Shown piece by piece: positions 23,585 through 36,374 of a stretch of DNA of 64,000 nucleotides (position 1 is its first letter; each line of letters opens with the position of its first letter). The stretch spans positions 37,632,689 to 37,696,688 of the forward strand of contig NC_030381.2 in the NCBI RefSeq assembly GCF_001625215.2, written 5' to 3'. A model generated the notes under the pieces. It saw only the letters and a program-made list of their open reading frames with translations. It was not told the DNA's origin and made no database searches. The DNA is from Daucus carota subsp. sativus (Eukaryota; Streptophyta; Magnoliopsida; Apiales; Apiaceae). The position numbers and the translations under genes are program-made.

Positions 23585-24420
23585 TGTAGAGGTGGCAAAA
23601 TGGACTCAAAACCATAAAACCAAACCGATCCAAACCAGAATTCAGGATATGGGTTAATAAAAAAATCACATATATAAAATGGATTTGGACCGGTTCCAAC
23701 TTCCAAATCACATATTCAACCCTAAATATGGATCTAAATATGGATCCTAATCATACTCCAATAATCCTTTTCCACCGCCTCATCATTTATCCATCTAGGA
23801 TAGTTCCAGTCATTATTACCATTCTGATTTTCCATTTTTGACAGACTCAGTATAATAAGTCACGAAGAGATGCACATAAAAGTAGGTCAACAATCTGGTC
23901 AACTCTGACAATGTGTGTATGTACGTGTGTGTCCATATCCGTGTATTTAAATTTCTTATTAAGGAGTGACTACTGTGATGGATTGATAATTTGAACATAA
24001 ACTAATTTATACAAACTTGATTATCTTTATTAATTGGACTTTAATTTAAAACACACTAGTAATAGGAGAATACTCGGTGGGTGTATACCCTTTGCTGAAA
24101 TTATAGTATTTAATGAAATGAAATCTAATAGTTTAATCAACATAAAAATGATACTTTATAAAGATAATAGATCATGAATAGCTAGTATAATCATATTTAA
24201 AATAATAAAATACAATCTTAAATGAAATTTAATTTTTCAAAATATATTTAAATGACAATAAATAAATACGATTTATCCATATTTCAAACCAAATCCATAA
24301 AACCAATCCAAAACCATAACCATATTGAATCTAATATGGATTTTAAATGGTTTTGGTTTCCAAACCAAACCAAATCCATATTATTGGGTCCAAAACCAAA
24401 CCAAATCCATATTTTGCCAG
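23585..24420. mobile_element. hAT-like non-autonomous element with known empty site
   Basis: Inverted ends (TAGAGGTGGCAAAATGGA at left; TCCATATTTTGCCAGGT at right), 836 bp. Flanks TATCTTAC and GTTCTTAC form an imperfect 8-bp target duplication. The paralogous locus in copy 2 reads TATCTTACAAAGCATTTACTG without interruption (junction 25983/25984), which proves the insertion and its borders. The interior is AT-rich with repeats of AACCAAATCCATA-like words. Confidence 0.75.
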
Positions 24421-24519
24421 GTTCTTACAAAGCATTTACTGAAAATCATTACAGCATGACTTGACAACATTCTTTCCCAACAGCTGCAGCTCCATTGCAG
24501 AGCAATACATTCCCAACAT

Positions 24520-26065
24520 AAGAAGTAGATTAGCGAAAACAGGACCTTTAAAACACATGTTTTAAAAGTCTGGTTGATGTCATTTCATTTGCCATAAAAG
24601 AAAATTGGACACAAGTCTAGCACATTGTGTACAATAAGCACACAAATGGCAGATAATTTCATCAATCATCATGCTACTCATACTTTAACCAGGCCTCCAA
24701 CAACTTTTGATGAACAGTGCTATGATTCAAGCCCAGAAATTTCAAAAAATTTCGCGATAAATTTGACAACATCATAACCTCAAAGATCAAAAACTAATAA
24801 AATTCCAGTTCATGAGATTACCCTTCAACTTCTGCACAAGCAGAAGCTCACATACAGGCCAGTTTCAGATTCCTACCAATTTAGTAACAAGTTGAAATTC
24901 ATATGCTTCTGATAAAAAAAACTCGGGAACTAAGCTACAGAAATCAAATAATCCATTTCCCGCATAAGATTTCCTCAACACTGTACAAACAGAACAATAT
25001 AAACTAATCTACAACGATATTTCTTGCATTAAACCAATAGACATGATGAGCTAAAAAGAGCAAAACAGAGGAAGACTGCAAGGACCAACCAGAAGAAATT
25101 CAAGATGGAAGCTACATCCAGAAACAAAAGCACAGCAAGCCCGTCAAATCTTGCACAATGAATACAAGAAACAGGCCCAACACAGGGAGAAAGATGGCCA
25201 TCACAAGTTTTGCAGTGTGATGGTGCAGAAAATTGTGATCAAAGCTCTCAGAGGATAATACAATTTTTATTTTTCAGTGTATATTTCGTTTGTTAGGTCC
25301 ACAGAATTAGTGCACAAGTATATGCTTTTAGTTGACGGTATATGCGAACGTGAGTGGCCTTGATGCCAGCCCTGCAAACAATAATATTTTTGGAAAATAT
25401 TCTTCTCAGACATGTATACGAATGGGTAAGGTCTGTATGATAGTTATTCTACTTTTAGAGAATAACGATTTGGCACAGTAATAGAAAAAATGTTACTCCC
25501 TCCCTCCTATCAGGTTTTTAGTATCTATTTTGAAGCTCTAGTTTCATAATATTTTTCAAAAAAAAATTCTCAAAATAAAAGTTTGACGTTCAAACTTTTA
25601 TTCAAAAAGAACAAAATTTAAGTAAATTTTGAACTAATCTACCGTGCAAGTCTCATCTCCGAATAAAATGATAAATCAATGACTTGCAATCCATGAGAGA
25701 AATAAAAATAAATAAATCTTTTTTTTAGGGACGAAGGATTGATGTTGACTTAGATTATGATGCAGGTGTTTGGCTTGAATTTGGCAAAGGTAACACCAAC
25801 GGAAATTCTTAAACAATTACTTTAACCAGTTCTGCCTATATTTTTTTCTTTCGCCTGTGGTAGAATCCCAAGGTTCCATCACTTCATAGTCGACTTAAAA
25901 CTTACAATAATTCTTCGAAACATAGATAATTAGATAAATACTATATACATTCTAAATGGATTAAGTGGGAGAAACTATCTTACAAAGCATTTACTGCAAA
26001 TCATTTTAGCATAACTTGACAATATTCATTCCCAACAGCCGAAGCTCCATTGCGGAGCTAATACC
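24520..26065. repeat. Tandem segmental duplication, copy 2
   Basis: Second copy of the unit at 21985-24505, immediately downstream in direct orientation, lacking the hAT insertion. It carries its own TA-flanked diverged MITE-like stretch at about 25495-25735. Confidence 0.8.
25112..25201 (-). CDS. Candidate 29-aa hydrophobic small ORF (copy 2)
   Basis: Paralogue of the ORF at 22734-22823: ATG to TAG, 29 aa, MAIFLPVLGLFLVFI…FCFWM. Same length and frame, also preceded by HHHTA in frame. No recognised family. Confidence 0.35.
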   Translation of the reverse strand: MAIFLPVLGLFLVFIVQDLTGLLCFCFWM

Positions 26066-26432
26066 CTCGTTATAACAAGTGCTTTAATCTCGACGTCCGG
26101 CTTTAACAGAAGAGGGCGTGCACCACATGATGCTGGTGTTTTAACACTTTGATGCGGTTGATAGTTGCAAGTCTAGAGATTACATATGCCAAAGTTAATA
26201 TAACATGGTGGCTGGGTGCAATGATTAGTCGAGCACACCACCCCACCTAACCTACTTACTAATTATATTTGTACAACTCTGAAGCTTGAAAAAGAAACAA
26301 GGATTGAAGCACCTGAGAGGGGAAATCTTCTCTTTGTTTTCAACTTCCGATTGGTAGTGACAATATTTAGATAGTACTCCGATACTAGTATTTAAGCATT
26401 TCCCCACATTCTTGTAAATAATGGTGGACAGT

Positions 26433-29400
26433 TTAAAGAAATTCAACCATTGATCCTCTACATGGCGGAGAACAAGTTTCAACATCACTTCTCATTCCTG
26501 TGAATCTGAAAAGAAATAAATCAATCATCACAGATCATTTCAAATCTTTTGAACAGATTTGGTTACAACATCCACATAGAACAAAATTAAATACAAATGT
26601 CAATATATTTAGCATATGTGGATAAGTATCAAGGCATTCATTTTCTAATGTAAACTTTTGTCACAAAGATTGTATTCCATCCTGCCAACACCACCTTAAT
26701 GAACTAGCATTTTTGCAAACGTGGATAAGTATCAAGCATTCCTTTCATCATGTAAGCTTTTGTCACAAAGATTGTATTTGATCACACCAACACCACCTAA
26801 TGCACAAGCATTCTTGCAATATGCCAATACCAGAAAAATGATATCTCCCAAGCTAACAGACTAAAATATATTATTAAGACTTTTACTCAAACATGAAGCA
26901 GAAGTACACATACAGATACCATGAAAGTCCTACACTCTACAAAAAGAGGTTACAAGAAAAGTTTCTACTGCGATATGCCAGTATCTTATCTGAACAACTT
27001 AACATAGTGTTCTACAGTCAAACTATAGAATCATTCACATACATCTAACCATATAAGGTAAAGGAATGAGAAATGAACAAAGGTTGACATTAATCAATAT
27101 GAGCTAACAACTGAAATTTCAGATTTATATACTTATCCATCACAATCCATAGGAATACCATATCACAAAGCAAATAATAGTTTTGTAAAAAAAAAAAATA
27201 CCAAAGATCACTTAGCAAAATAACACACGCATAAAACAGTTCAGGCTATATAAAGCTGGACAGCACAAAAGTTTTTTTTAGCTGCAATTACAAAAATTAT
27301 TGTCTGCCTTCCTGTCCCTAACTCTAGCTGCTTCTTTTTCTCTTTTTCTTTTTGTATAAAAAACAATATATAAGAAGTGGTCCGAGCACTTGCAAGTTGC
27401 AACACTATTTCAATCTATCTTCCTTTTATTTTCAAAAAATTATTTTTGGGGACTGGTAAGTTGATTTATACACGTCCACTCTTATGTAAAATCCAATAGT
27501 ACACCAAAGTTCAAAGCAATAAATTTATTAAGAGTCTAAGGAGAAGTTTAATATTTCATATGTTAGGTCTTAATTTTTTTAAAAATAAATAAAAAATATA
27601 TATATATATATTAGGTACCAAATAAGATACGGGAAGAAAAGGTAAAAAGAACGTTCTTCAACAAATGAAAGCACGAAGGCAAGTGCCAAATATTATTGTA
27701 CCTTTGTCATCCACAACAACTGGATAATTAGCATTCTTCAACATATTGCTCTCCAGCGAGCCACTACTGTTGCGCATATTTGGTGATCTGATTGGTACTG
27801 GGGAGAAAGCACCACTCCTTCCAGAATGCTCATTTGGAGTCTGATTCCCCATATGATGATTTAAGCAAAAGTCCAGGCCAGTAATTGAAGAACCTCCTAC
27901 CTTTCTCTTGCTCTTAAACCTTCCCCTTGCAGGATTGCGAGGAACCCAAATAAGAGAAAGTAAGGCATAAGCTAAAACAAGCATATGGTATTTACTCTTT
28001 TTACCGGTCTTTTTTCTTCTCAAGGTATCTCCGCACAGATTCTTTTCTGCTTGCTGTACCTTCAGCTGCATTAATATTATAATATTATATAAGCAGGGGG
28101 AACTTGAGACTCCCGAAATGGAAGATTATAAATGCTGTCAATTAACATTTGCCTAGCATAAATTGATGCCGACCTAGTTATCATATTGGAACAACAAGTT
28201 ACAAAGAGGACTTATAGAATCAAGCCGCTGGAGTTTTGTCATTGAGATATAGTTTTCCACCAAAACGTGCATTATATAATATTTTCAGGAAGATATATTT
28301 AAAGTCCATTGCCCTGTAATTCTATAATACTGCAGTGAATAATTGAACTACAAGTTTCTTCAGATCGGAAGTTCACAACAACAGCCATGAGTATGACTAT
28401 GCATTCTCCTAACAGAATTTTGTAATACACAAGGAATAGTACCATTGTTTTCTTCACGAGCAATGTTGCTTTCTTCAACTTGTGCTGTACAGTTATCTAT
28501 CATTTTAACTGTCAAATTCAAATTGAAATGGAAGGTGTTAGTAATAAGATGTGCATTTGACAATAATAAATTAAATAATACTGCACCGACTCGAAAGCAG
28601 ACAGTGTATTGGTACACTAGCGACCATAAACTAATCACAGCAGGACTCGTTTGTCAATAGGAGAAGTCACCATAAAGGAGCACAACTGAGTGAATTTAGC
28701 CTTACCTGCACGCAAGTTTGGCAACACCGTGACAGAAGAATCTAAGCCAACTTTGACGCTTGCAGGTTGTAAATGACAAGGTAAAGACCTAAACACTGTA
28801 TTTCCTTCAAGTGAAGTCTCCTGAGGAAACTGAAGTGGGCTTGCAGCAAGCTGCATTATAGCTTGTGCCTACAACATTTTTGGTTCCACGAGAATTACTG
28901 AACCTGACCATATTTAGTATATGTAATATTTAGAGATCCTTAAAAAATGGAAAATTTCAATACCTTCGCAAATGGAACATCGTCATAAACATTCACCTTG
29001 CCGCAATAGAAGATCGTCAGTTGTTCAACTTGTTTGCTAGCAACACCTGTAGTTCTGGAGCAATTTAGAAAAATTCAATCTCTGAGGTCAAAATCAAAAT
29101 GGGCTGTTTCATTTATTAATAAATGACATATTCCAATCACTATCTTCAATTCACTTAGTATATATTCACATTCAAAGAGAGCTATGAAACATAGTCATTC
29201 AGCAACCCAGTCTTGTTAAAGGCATAACTCTCTTTCATGCTACAAAAGTATGACCTATGTTACCCGGACTCTCCATTTTTGTGCCTATACCCGTGTCCAC
29301 CGGACATGACATGGGTGTGGGTATGAGATCTGAGTCGGATCCTTCGTATTACAACCGGACACTTCACCTTGTAACATCCCAGGTCAAAATGAGAACTTAG

Positions 29401-31533
29401 GTCTTGTTTCAACTTGTTTATAGAGATCAAGATCCACGAATGACTTGTTTCTATGTTGTTCTGTTGATTTTATGCTTCAATTTTCAGTGTATGTGATTTA
29501 TGTGCAGTAGACACTATTTTTATGAATGTATAATAAATCAGTCTATATAAAGTTTTACTTGCGTGGAACTTAAGTGCCAAGTCCCCGTACCCGAGTCTAA
29601 TTCCGGATCCATGTCCACGAATCCTAATTATTCTTAAACTACGAACCTGACTCTTGGATCTGTACCCGTGTCCGATACCCATACCCGTGTCCGGGTAACT
29701 TAGAAAGTATCAAACAATCAGCAAAGTTTAACTTGAAGGTAACTTCATCTTATTATTCTTAGTGTACTACAACAACATTGTTACAATTAACAATAGCCGA
29801 TTAGGTATTTAAGCTAATGCAATTGTTCCTGTACCGCCCAAACCCAAAGCACAACACGATTTAGTTTAGCTTATGCAATAAATAGATGATGAGTTGTATT
29901 TCCAAAATTGGATTATATATAATACTTTCTAACTAAACAACTAATTTATGTCATCACACTGTGAATTGTTTCTTTTTAGAAATCTGATTCTAATCTTTGA
30001 CTTGTTCCTCTTTAGTATCATTGTTGTCATGGTGTTCGACTAGTCGACGACTAATTGACCAGCCATTTCCTAGGACCAAATGGATAGGTGGACTGTAAGA
30101 TTAAAGGCAAATCGGTCCAACTTGGCTGACTTGTCGACTAGCATGCATACTGCACTCAGTTTTCTGCATATCTGTAATCTATTTCTGCAATCTGCATACT
30201 CTTTTCCAATTTTCTGCATTTTGTTACATCCTAATCTGCATTATTCAATTTTCGGTGCTATTTTTTGAATTTTGCACTTATTAAGAGGACGGAGGTAAAT
30301 AGTTATTGTACTCTGTGACAGTATATACTACACACTGCACTTAGTTGCATATTTTTTTTAGAATACTATCAATTACGTAATTATTCTTAGTTAGAAAAAA
30401 AATATAATTATTCTTTTATACACTTCTATACAAATTTATATACATTCTTTTTAAGTTATTGCTAAATTAGTATTGCGTAACTGTATCTCCTTAATCCCTA
30501 AAATACAACAATGTCATATGTGTTACAATTATAATATATGTATGTATGTATGTATGCATGTATGCATGCATGCATGTATGCATGTATGCATGTATATGTA
30601 CATAAATTAATTGTATACTGCATGAAAATATTATTGATCTGTAGACTAGTCAATGAGCCGGACATCCGTCAACTCGACTTACTGCCATGACAGCCATATT
30701 TGGTACTCCCTCCGTCCCCCTCATTTGTTTACATTGGGGGACGGGGGCTCGGCACGCATTCTAATGCTCTCGTAAAACGTAGTTCGGTAAATTATTTTGA
30801 ACTTTTTTTTCTTCTGTATAAAAATTTGATGTTTAAATTTTTATACAAAAAAGAAAAAATTTAAAAATAAGCTATAGAACTATGTTTTATATGCGCATTA
30901 AAATGCGTGTCGATCAGTGTGAAAAAACTGTAAACAAATGAGGGGGACAGAGGGAGTAGTAGTTTTTATCTTGAAATCAGTTCAAATTTAAGTCATTTAA
31001 TTTGTTAATGTTAAATTTGTTTGGTTATCTTGCAAGTTGCATCGTTTTTTTATATATATAGAGTTAGTCTTGACATCAATTTTATAAGTTGGTCTCACTG
31101 CAATTAGATAGCAGTAATAAATAAATTGTTCATTAACTTGTTACTAGCGTAAAATTGAAATTGCACCATTTAAAACTGAAACCCAATACTTGATTAGTGG
31201 TTACTGTTAGTGTTACAACTGCAATTCCTAATTTTGGGAACGGTCAAGTCTTCAACTAACTAATTGCCTAATTGGGTTGTATAATGGTTTTAAAAAACAT
31301 GTCATGCTCATTACTTAACGTCTAAACGAAGAAATGTTATCAAAAACTACGGAAAACATGTTTCATAATGGTGTTCTCAAAGATATCAACCAGAAAGAAA
31401 AAAGATACACACACCACAATGTTAAGCACATTGCGACATACATATACAAAAACCATAACATCTTCACCAAATCAGAATGATGACGCACGAAACACATTAA
31501 GCATATCTTAGTAACCACCACTAACCACAAGGA

Positions 31534-31570
<37 letters not shown>

Positions 31571-32873
31571 AAAATCACATCTTCGACACCACCCTTCCCG
31601 ACAGAGGAGCCGTAATAAGTGTAATCACTATTATATCCAATAGAAGTCGAAAGCAGACATGAAGCATCACTATAAAAAGCCAGTAGGACTACTTCAAGAC
31701 AAAGAAACAGATCCAATTATATTACTATGGCAGGCAAGTACCATTAAATGTCAACCATTTTACTAGATAACCTCTCCTAAAATTGTTACTCCCTCCGCCC
31801 CCTGAGTAGTATACATTGGGGGACGGGGACGGGGACGCGGCACGGACTTTAATGCTCTTGAAAAGTGTAGTTGTGTAATTTATTTTTAAAATTTTCTTTT
31901 TCTGAATTAAAGTTTGGATGTTAAATTTTTATTCAGAAAAAAAAAATCTCAAAAATAAGTTACGGAATTATATTTTATAAGAGCATTGAAATGCGTGTCG
32001 AACAGTCAAAAAGAAACGTATAGAATTAAATGGGACAGAGGGAGTATTCCATAGAGTGTAATCTACTTAACAAAATCACATAAAACACATTACCTAATAC
32101 GGACAACTATAACAAAATTGATAATAAGATACATTTCATAATTTTTACGAAAAAGTTACCTAGGAGGAACAGTTTCATTATAAGCAGGAACAAGTCCTCC
32201 CTGCAAATCACTAGAACTATCAGGATTCACCTCCGGCACTTTTTGCGTACACGGAACTGATTCATCAGCTGAAACAGATATCTCTGTATCAGCACTCGTA
32301 CCTCTAGGCACCTACATTACAAAACCTAATTGTTAATTAACACGCCTCAAACAACTAACTCCCGAAATACTCAAAAATTAAAGTACACACATTATACCTA
32401 CACGATCTAGTAAAAATTATCTAACTACGCAGCAGTATTGTTCACATTACCCCTACACCGTCTCCAAATAAAATACAAATTAACTAACTACAAAGTAGGT
32501 TAATTACGCACTCGATTAGGTACAATCTGAGGGCGAGGAATGTGGAGCTTTTTGCGAGCAGTAGCAGCATCGGAATCAGAAGCCGGTTCAAGAAGCGCCT
32601 TAAGAGATATAACTTGCTGGATCGCCTGAGATTTGTTCCACGACGGTCTCCTCATACCTAACGTACATCATTTATCAACTCAGCACTCGAAATTAAGCAC
32701 ATATACACTTGGAAAATAGAAAAATGAGAGTTAGTACCTTTGTCTTTGAGATAACGACGGCAATCTTCGCGAGTGAGCTGAGAAATGTCATCTTCGGTGA
32801 GCTGGTGGAGAGGCTTCTCAAGTATTGACTTGCTGATGCTTTCTTCCGGCGTCATGACGTCAGATTCCGGCAT
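26433..32873 (-). CDS. TIFY4/PPD: PEAPOD-type TIFY4 protein
   Basis: Nuclear transcriptional regulator that limits meristemoid divisions and shapes leaf size and flatness, acting with KIX adaptors and TOPLESS in model plants. Nine exons join in frame: 32873-32738, 32657-32512, 32311-32160, 29054-28964, 28868-28706, 28508-28443, 28065-28005, 27925-27702, 26497-26433; 367 aa. N-terminal PPD domain ~18-68 (LHQLTEDDISQLTREDCRRY; SWNKSQAIQQVISLK), TIFY motif TIFYCG at 158-163 followed by KVNVYDDVP, and a divergent Jas-like segment ~256-280 (SRKESVRRYLEKKKDRGRFK). The start is the ATG of MPESDVMTPEES, as in the family. The last exon (ending CRGSMVEFL) and the exon 2 donor (GTGCGT) are the least certain. 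Intron 3 is 3.1 kb and carries four or more repeats; intron 8 is 1.2 kb. Confidence 0.94.
26617..26818. repeat. ~102-bp tandem duplication in PPD intron 8
   Basis: GTGGATAAGTATCAAG… and TTTTGTCACAAAGATTGTAT occur twice in direct order, at ~26618 and ~26720. Diverged, non-coding. Confidence 0.8.
29259..29699. mobile_element. MITE-like inverted-repeat element in PPD intron 3
   Basis: Perfect terminal inverted repeats GTTACCCGGA (29259) and TCCGGGTAAC (29690), with further palindromic CCCGTGTCC/GGACACGGG words inside. No clear target duplication. Confidence 0.6.
30535..30605. repeat. (ATGT/ATGC)n microsatellite
   Basis: Tetranucleotide run TATGTATGTATGCATG… in PPD intron 3. Confidence 0.9.
30704..30958. 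mobile_element. Stowaway-like MITE in PPD intron 3
   Basis: TA-flanked, 255 bp, ends CTCCCTCCGTCCCCCTCA and TGAGGGGGACAGAGGGAG. Same subfamily as the copies at 17691 and 31787. Confidence 0.85.
31537..31568. repeat. (AT)n microsatellite in PPD intron 3
   Basis: About 16 uninterrupted AT dinucleotides. Confidence 0.95.
31787..32046. mobile_element. Stowaway-like MITE in PPD intron 3
   Basis: TA-flanked, 260 bp, ends CTCCCTCCGCCCC and GGGACAGAGGGAG. About 110 bp from the exon 3 donor. Confidence 0.85.
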
Positions 32874-34486
32874 CGAATTGACCGGAGAGAGTGTGGAGTT
32901 GTAGTAATGATTATTGTTCTGCCTCAAAATTGGGGCTTTTTTTAAGTGTGTGTGAAGTTGTTGTGGTAGTGTGTGTTTGACTGATTAGTGTGTCGGGGGG
33001 TTTGGGCTGCGGCGTCGCTGCTGTGCGTTGAAATTATTACCACTACTCTACTTTATTTTTATTCCTTTCCCGGTTGGATTGTGTTTACACATTTTCGATA
33101 TTTCATTTACGTACTTGCTCTCCGACAGATTTGTTTAAGTGTTGGACTTTTTTTTAGAATATATAAGTCAATAATTTTGCCAAAATATGATACAAAATTG
33201 TTTTTTATACTGTGTGAATCTTTTATCTAATGACATGCAGGTATGTTTCAATTCAGATAAAATAATTTTTATGTTTGAAAAAATATCCAAAAAAAAGAAG
33301 CAAGATTCGCGGATCTGAGAATAAAAAAAGAGGAATTTCTTTCAAAAAAGTATACCGACTAACTAAAAATGAAAACAGTCCCGTAAATTTAGTCAATAAA
33401 ATTTTAATGGCCAAAAAGAAATCTCAGTTAAAAAGACACATGAACAACAAAAATAATGAAATAAAGAGGTAGTGAAAAGAGTATGTGGAAAAGATATAAT
33501 CAAACACAATAATATATATCAAACACCGAAACAAAATCATCTAAAATAACATGATTGTTAATTAATAATAAAACAAAATCGTCATATACGATCAAAGAGT
33601 CAGTCAACTATGACACTTCTTCGAGGGAGTATAATAATTTAAATAGATGATGCACAAATATATTAACACAATTAATAATATAAAGTCTTATAAAAAAAAT
33701 CACACAAATCAAACTTTGAGATATATAACTAACAACAAAGGAATAATATCACCAAATGTAATATTTAAAAATACAGAGACAAAAGATTTCTAAACTCGTG
33801 GTCAATTCACATGATTATTATCTTAAGTAATGCAAAAAGATGGAAACACCCGATGTGGTTGGAGTTGAATTACAGCTTGACTCATCATTGATTCATCTCA
33901 ATTATTAAGTTATACCAAACAATATTCAAAATCACCATATCATCATTCGTCATCATTTAATGGTTGATGCAACTATATATATTAGTCATTGGAGGATTTT
34001 GATTCGAACAATTAGATATCTAAAGATGATATAGATGAAAAGATAATAAAATAAATATTATGATTTTGTGATCGGTTTGTTTGAAAATGAAAATATTTGA
34101 TGAGAAAATTGAATTAGAAATATATTTTTGTAACTATAAGAGAGAATATAGGATTGCAAGGGTTGGAGTTTTATCCTGAATATTTATGTGTTGTCTGGTT
34201 GCAATAAGTTGTAATTAAAATATAAATCTAAAAAGGTAATGACATTTTTGTAAATAATACATGAATAAATTAAATAGTGTTCTATTGGATATTATATAAT
34301 TATTAATTTATAAGTTAATTTTAATCATTTAAAAAAAAATATTAGCTGGATTTTTGTTTATTTGTCTAACTATAATGATCACAGTCAATCAAATCGGGTC
34401 AGACGTAATCGCGATGTGGATGATGCGATTTTTGACTAACACACAAACCAAACCGTATACGTGGTTTTACTAATTTCTCATACTTA
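32874..34486. other. PPD 5' flank and intergenic space
   Basis: Presumed PPD leader and promoter next to 32873, then AT-rich DNA. No TATA box could be placed with confidence. The plus-strand open frames at 32988-33472 are unsupported. Confidence 0.4.
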
Positions 34487-35703
34487 GAGCATCTCCAACG
34501 GTGTTAGCTATAATCGTTGGCTAAATTGAACCTATAAGACGTTAGGTAAAATTTGCTGAACCTGTAAGAGCATCTCTAACGACGTTGGCTATAATCATTT
34601 GCTAAATTGAACCTGTAAGACATTATGTAAAATTTGTTGAACCTGTAAGACATTGTACCTCAATGATATTGGCTATATTGGTTGGCTATAATTTAAAAAT
34701 AGAATGTTATTAATATTTTAGTTTGTTAAAATAGAATATATCAATTTAATATGGTAATAAATGATGTGCAATCATCCTACAGATTTCTTACAGACCTGTA
34801 GAGGTTCGACAAATATAGCCATCATCCATTGGAGGTTGGCTATAATTATAGACAACAGGTTCACGTGGTTGGAGTATGATTTCTTCAGTAGGTTGGCTAA
34901 ATTTTTTATATTTGGAATGACAACTCATTTTTTAACTAAGGGGTTTGTATGGTTGGAGATGCTCTAAGACATACTTCAATGGTATTGGCTATATTGGTTG
35001 ATTATAATTTAAAAATAGAATGTTATTAATATTTTAGTTTGTTAAAATAGAATATATCAGTTTAATATGGTAATAAATGATGTGCAATCATCCTACAGAT
35101 TCTCTTACAAACCTGTAGAGTTTTGACAAATATAGCCATCCACGGGAGGTTGGCTAAAATTATAGATAACAGGTTCACGTGGTTGGAGTATGATCTTTTG
35201 AACAGCTTGGCTAAATTTTTTATATTTGGAATGCCAACTCACTTTTTAGCCAAGGAGGTTGTATAATTGGAGATGCTCTTAGAGTATCTCCAACCATTGA
35301 AAACCCTTAGCTAAAAGGTGAGTTGTCATGCGAAAAATAAGAAAATTTAGCCAAAAGTTTGAAAAACTCAATTCCAACCATACCCACCTGTTGTTCGAAA
35401 AACTCAATTCCAACTATATCCATCTGTTATCTATAATTTTAGCCAACCTCCTATGGATGACCAAAATTATCGAACATCAACAGGTCTGTAAGAAATATGT
35501 AGGAAGATTGCACATCATTTATTACCATATTGAACTGATATATTGTATTTTAACAATCTAAAATATTAATAACATACTATTTTTAAATTATAGTCAACCA
35601 ATATAGCGAATACCATTGAAGCAAAATGTGTTACAAATTTAACAAAATTTACATAAGGTCCCATTTAGCCAACCATTATAGCCAACGCCGTTTGGAGATG
35701 CTC
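34487..35703. mobile_element. Cluster of three Tourist-like MITEs
   Basis: Element A 34487-34964 has ends GAGCATCTCCAACG and GGTTGGAGATGCTC; it contains a second start-like copy (GAGCATCTCTAACG) near 34568. Element B ~34965-35278 lacks its left end but shares A's interior (GTAATAAATGATGTGCAATC). Element C 35282-35703 has ends GAGTATCTCCAACC and GGAGATGCTC. B and C abut at a shared TTA (35279-35281). C's interior is related to A and B in reverse orientation. Confidence 0.75.
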
Positions 35704-36207
35704 TTGAAAATCTCTCTATATAACACTCCCTTATTTTTCAAGTAAACGTAAGAGTTTTTGTTGATTTTCACCGGTGAAATCCGTTACTTTCTTTTGATAT
35801 GTTTTTTTTTTCGATAATACTTCTTACTAGATCTGTTTTTGGATGTTAGATCCATTATATTTTTCAAGATTTTGATTCGATGATAATTTAATTGGAATGA
35901 GTAAATGACGAGTTAGACTGCCGTTCAACTTTATCTTACCCGATGTCTACATTTATCAGCAAGATAAGAATCATATGAAAGACCTCACGAGAATTATACG
36001 AGTTCAAAATTTTATATCTTTGATACAATTCACTGACACGAGAGTATACGTAGTATTGTGAATAAAAAAAAAACACTACTCTAAACTCCTTTTCTTTTTC
36101 TTTTTCAATATTTGAGAAAAAGTAAAATGAGATGGGAGAACACCATAGGAGTTTTGAGTGACAAACCCTTTACACGCGATACTCCATTCCATTTGATAAA
36201 AATAAAG

Positions 36208-36215
36208 TATAAATA
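36208..36215 (+). promoter_or_regulatory. TATA box of the LIFEGUARD-like gene
   Basis: TATAAATA, 160 bp upstream of the ATG, followed by a C/T-rich leader with a CTCTCTCTCTC run near 36330. Position and context fit a plant core promoter. Confidence 0.7.
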
Positions 36216-36374
36216 GATGCACGAGGACTCCCGAAGTTTCTAAAACATATCACAAACGGGCATATATACCTCCCTTCCACGCCTCGTCATCTTCATCACC
36301 GCCTCACTAATCCCGTAAACTATTTCTAATCTCTCTCTCTCAAATCACCGGTATATTTAACTCAGTCGAAGAAC

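Larger units (their letters stand above)
21985..24505. repeat. Tandem segmental duplication, copy 1 (contains a hAT insertion)
   Basis: Resembles copy 2 (24520-26065) in the same order: GATCAGCGAAAACAGAACC near 21998, GCCATCACAAGTC near 22819, a splice-like site near 23067, AACCAGTTCTGC near 23430, and TTCCCAACAGC near 24473. Copy 1 is longer because of the hAT element at 23585-24420. No known gene was recognised; conserved splice-like sites on the minus strand (TTTGTAG|GCCTGGAACCAAGG, near 23067) hint that part of a transcribed region was copied. Confidence 0.8.

Noticed and set aside
32874..32927. Longer N-terminus for the PEAPOD protein
   Set aside because: The extension starts at TTG, not ATG; the first ATG at 32873 gives the family's usual MPES start.
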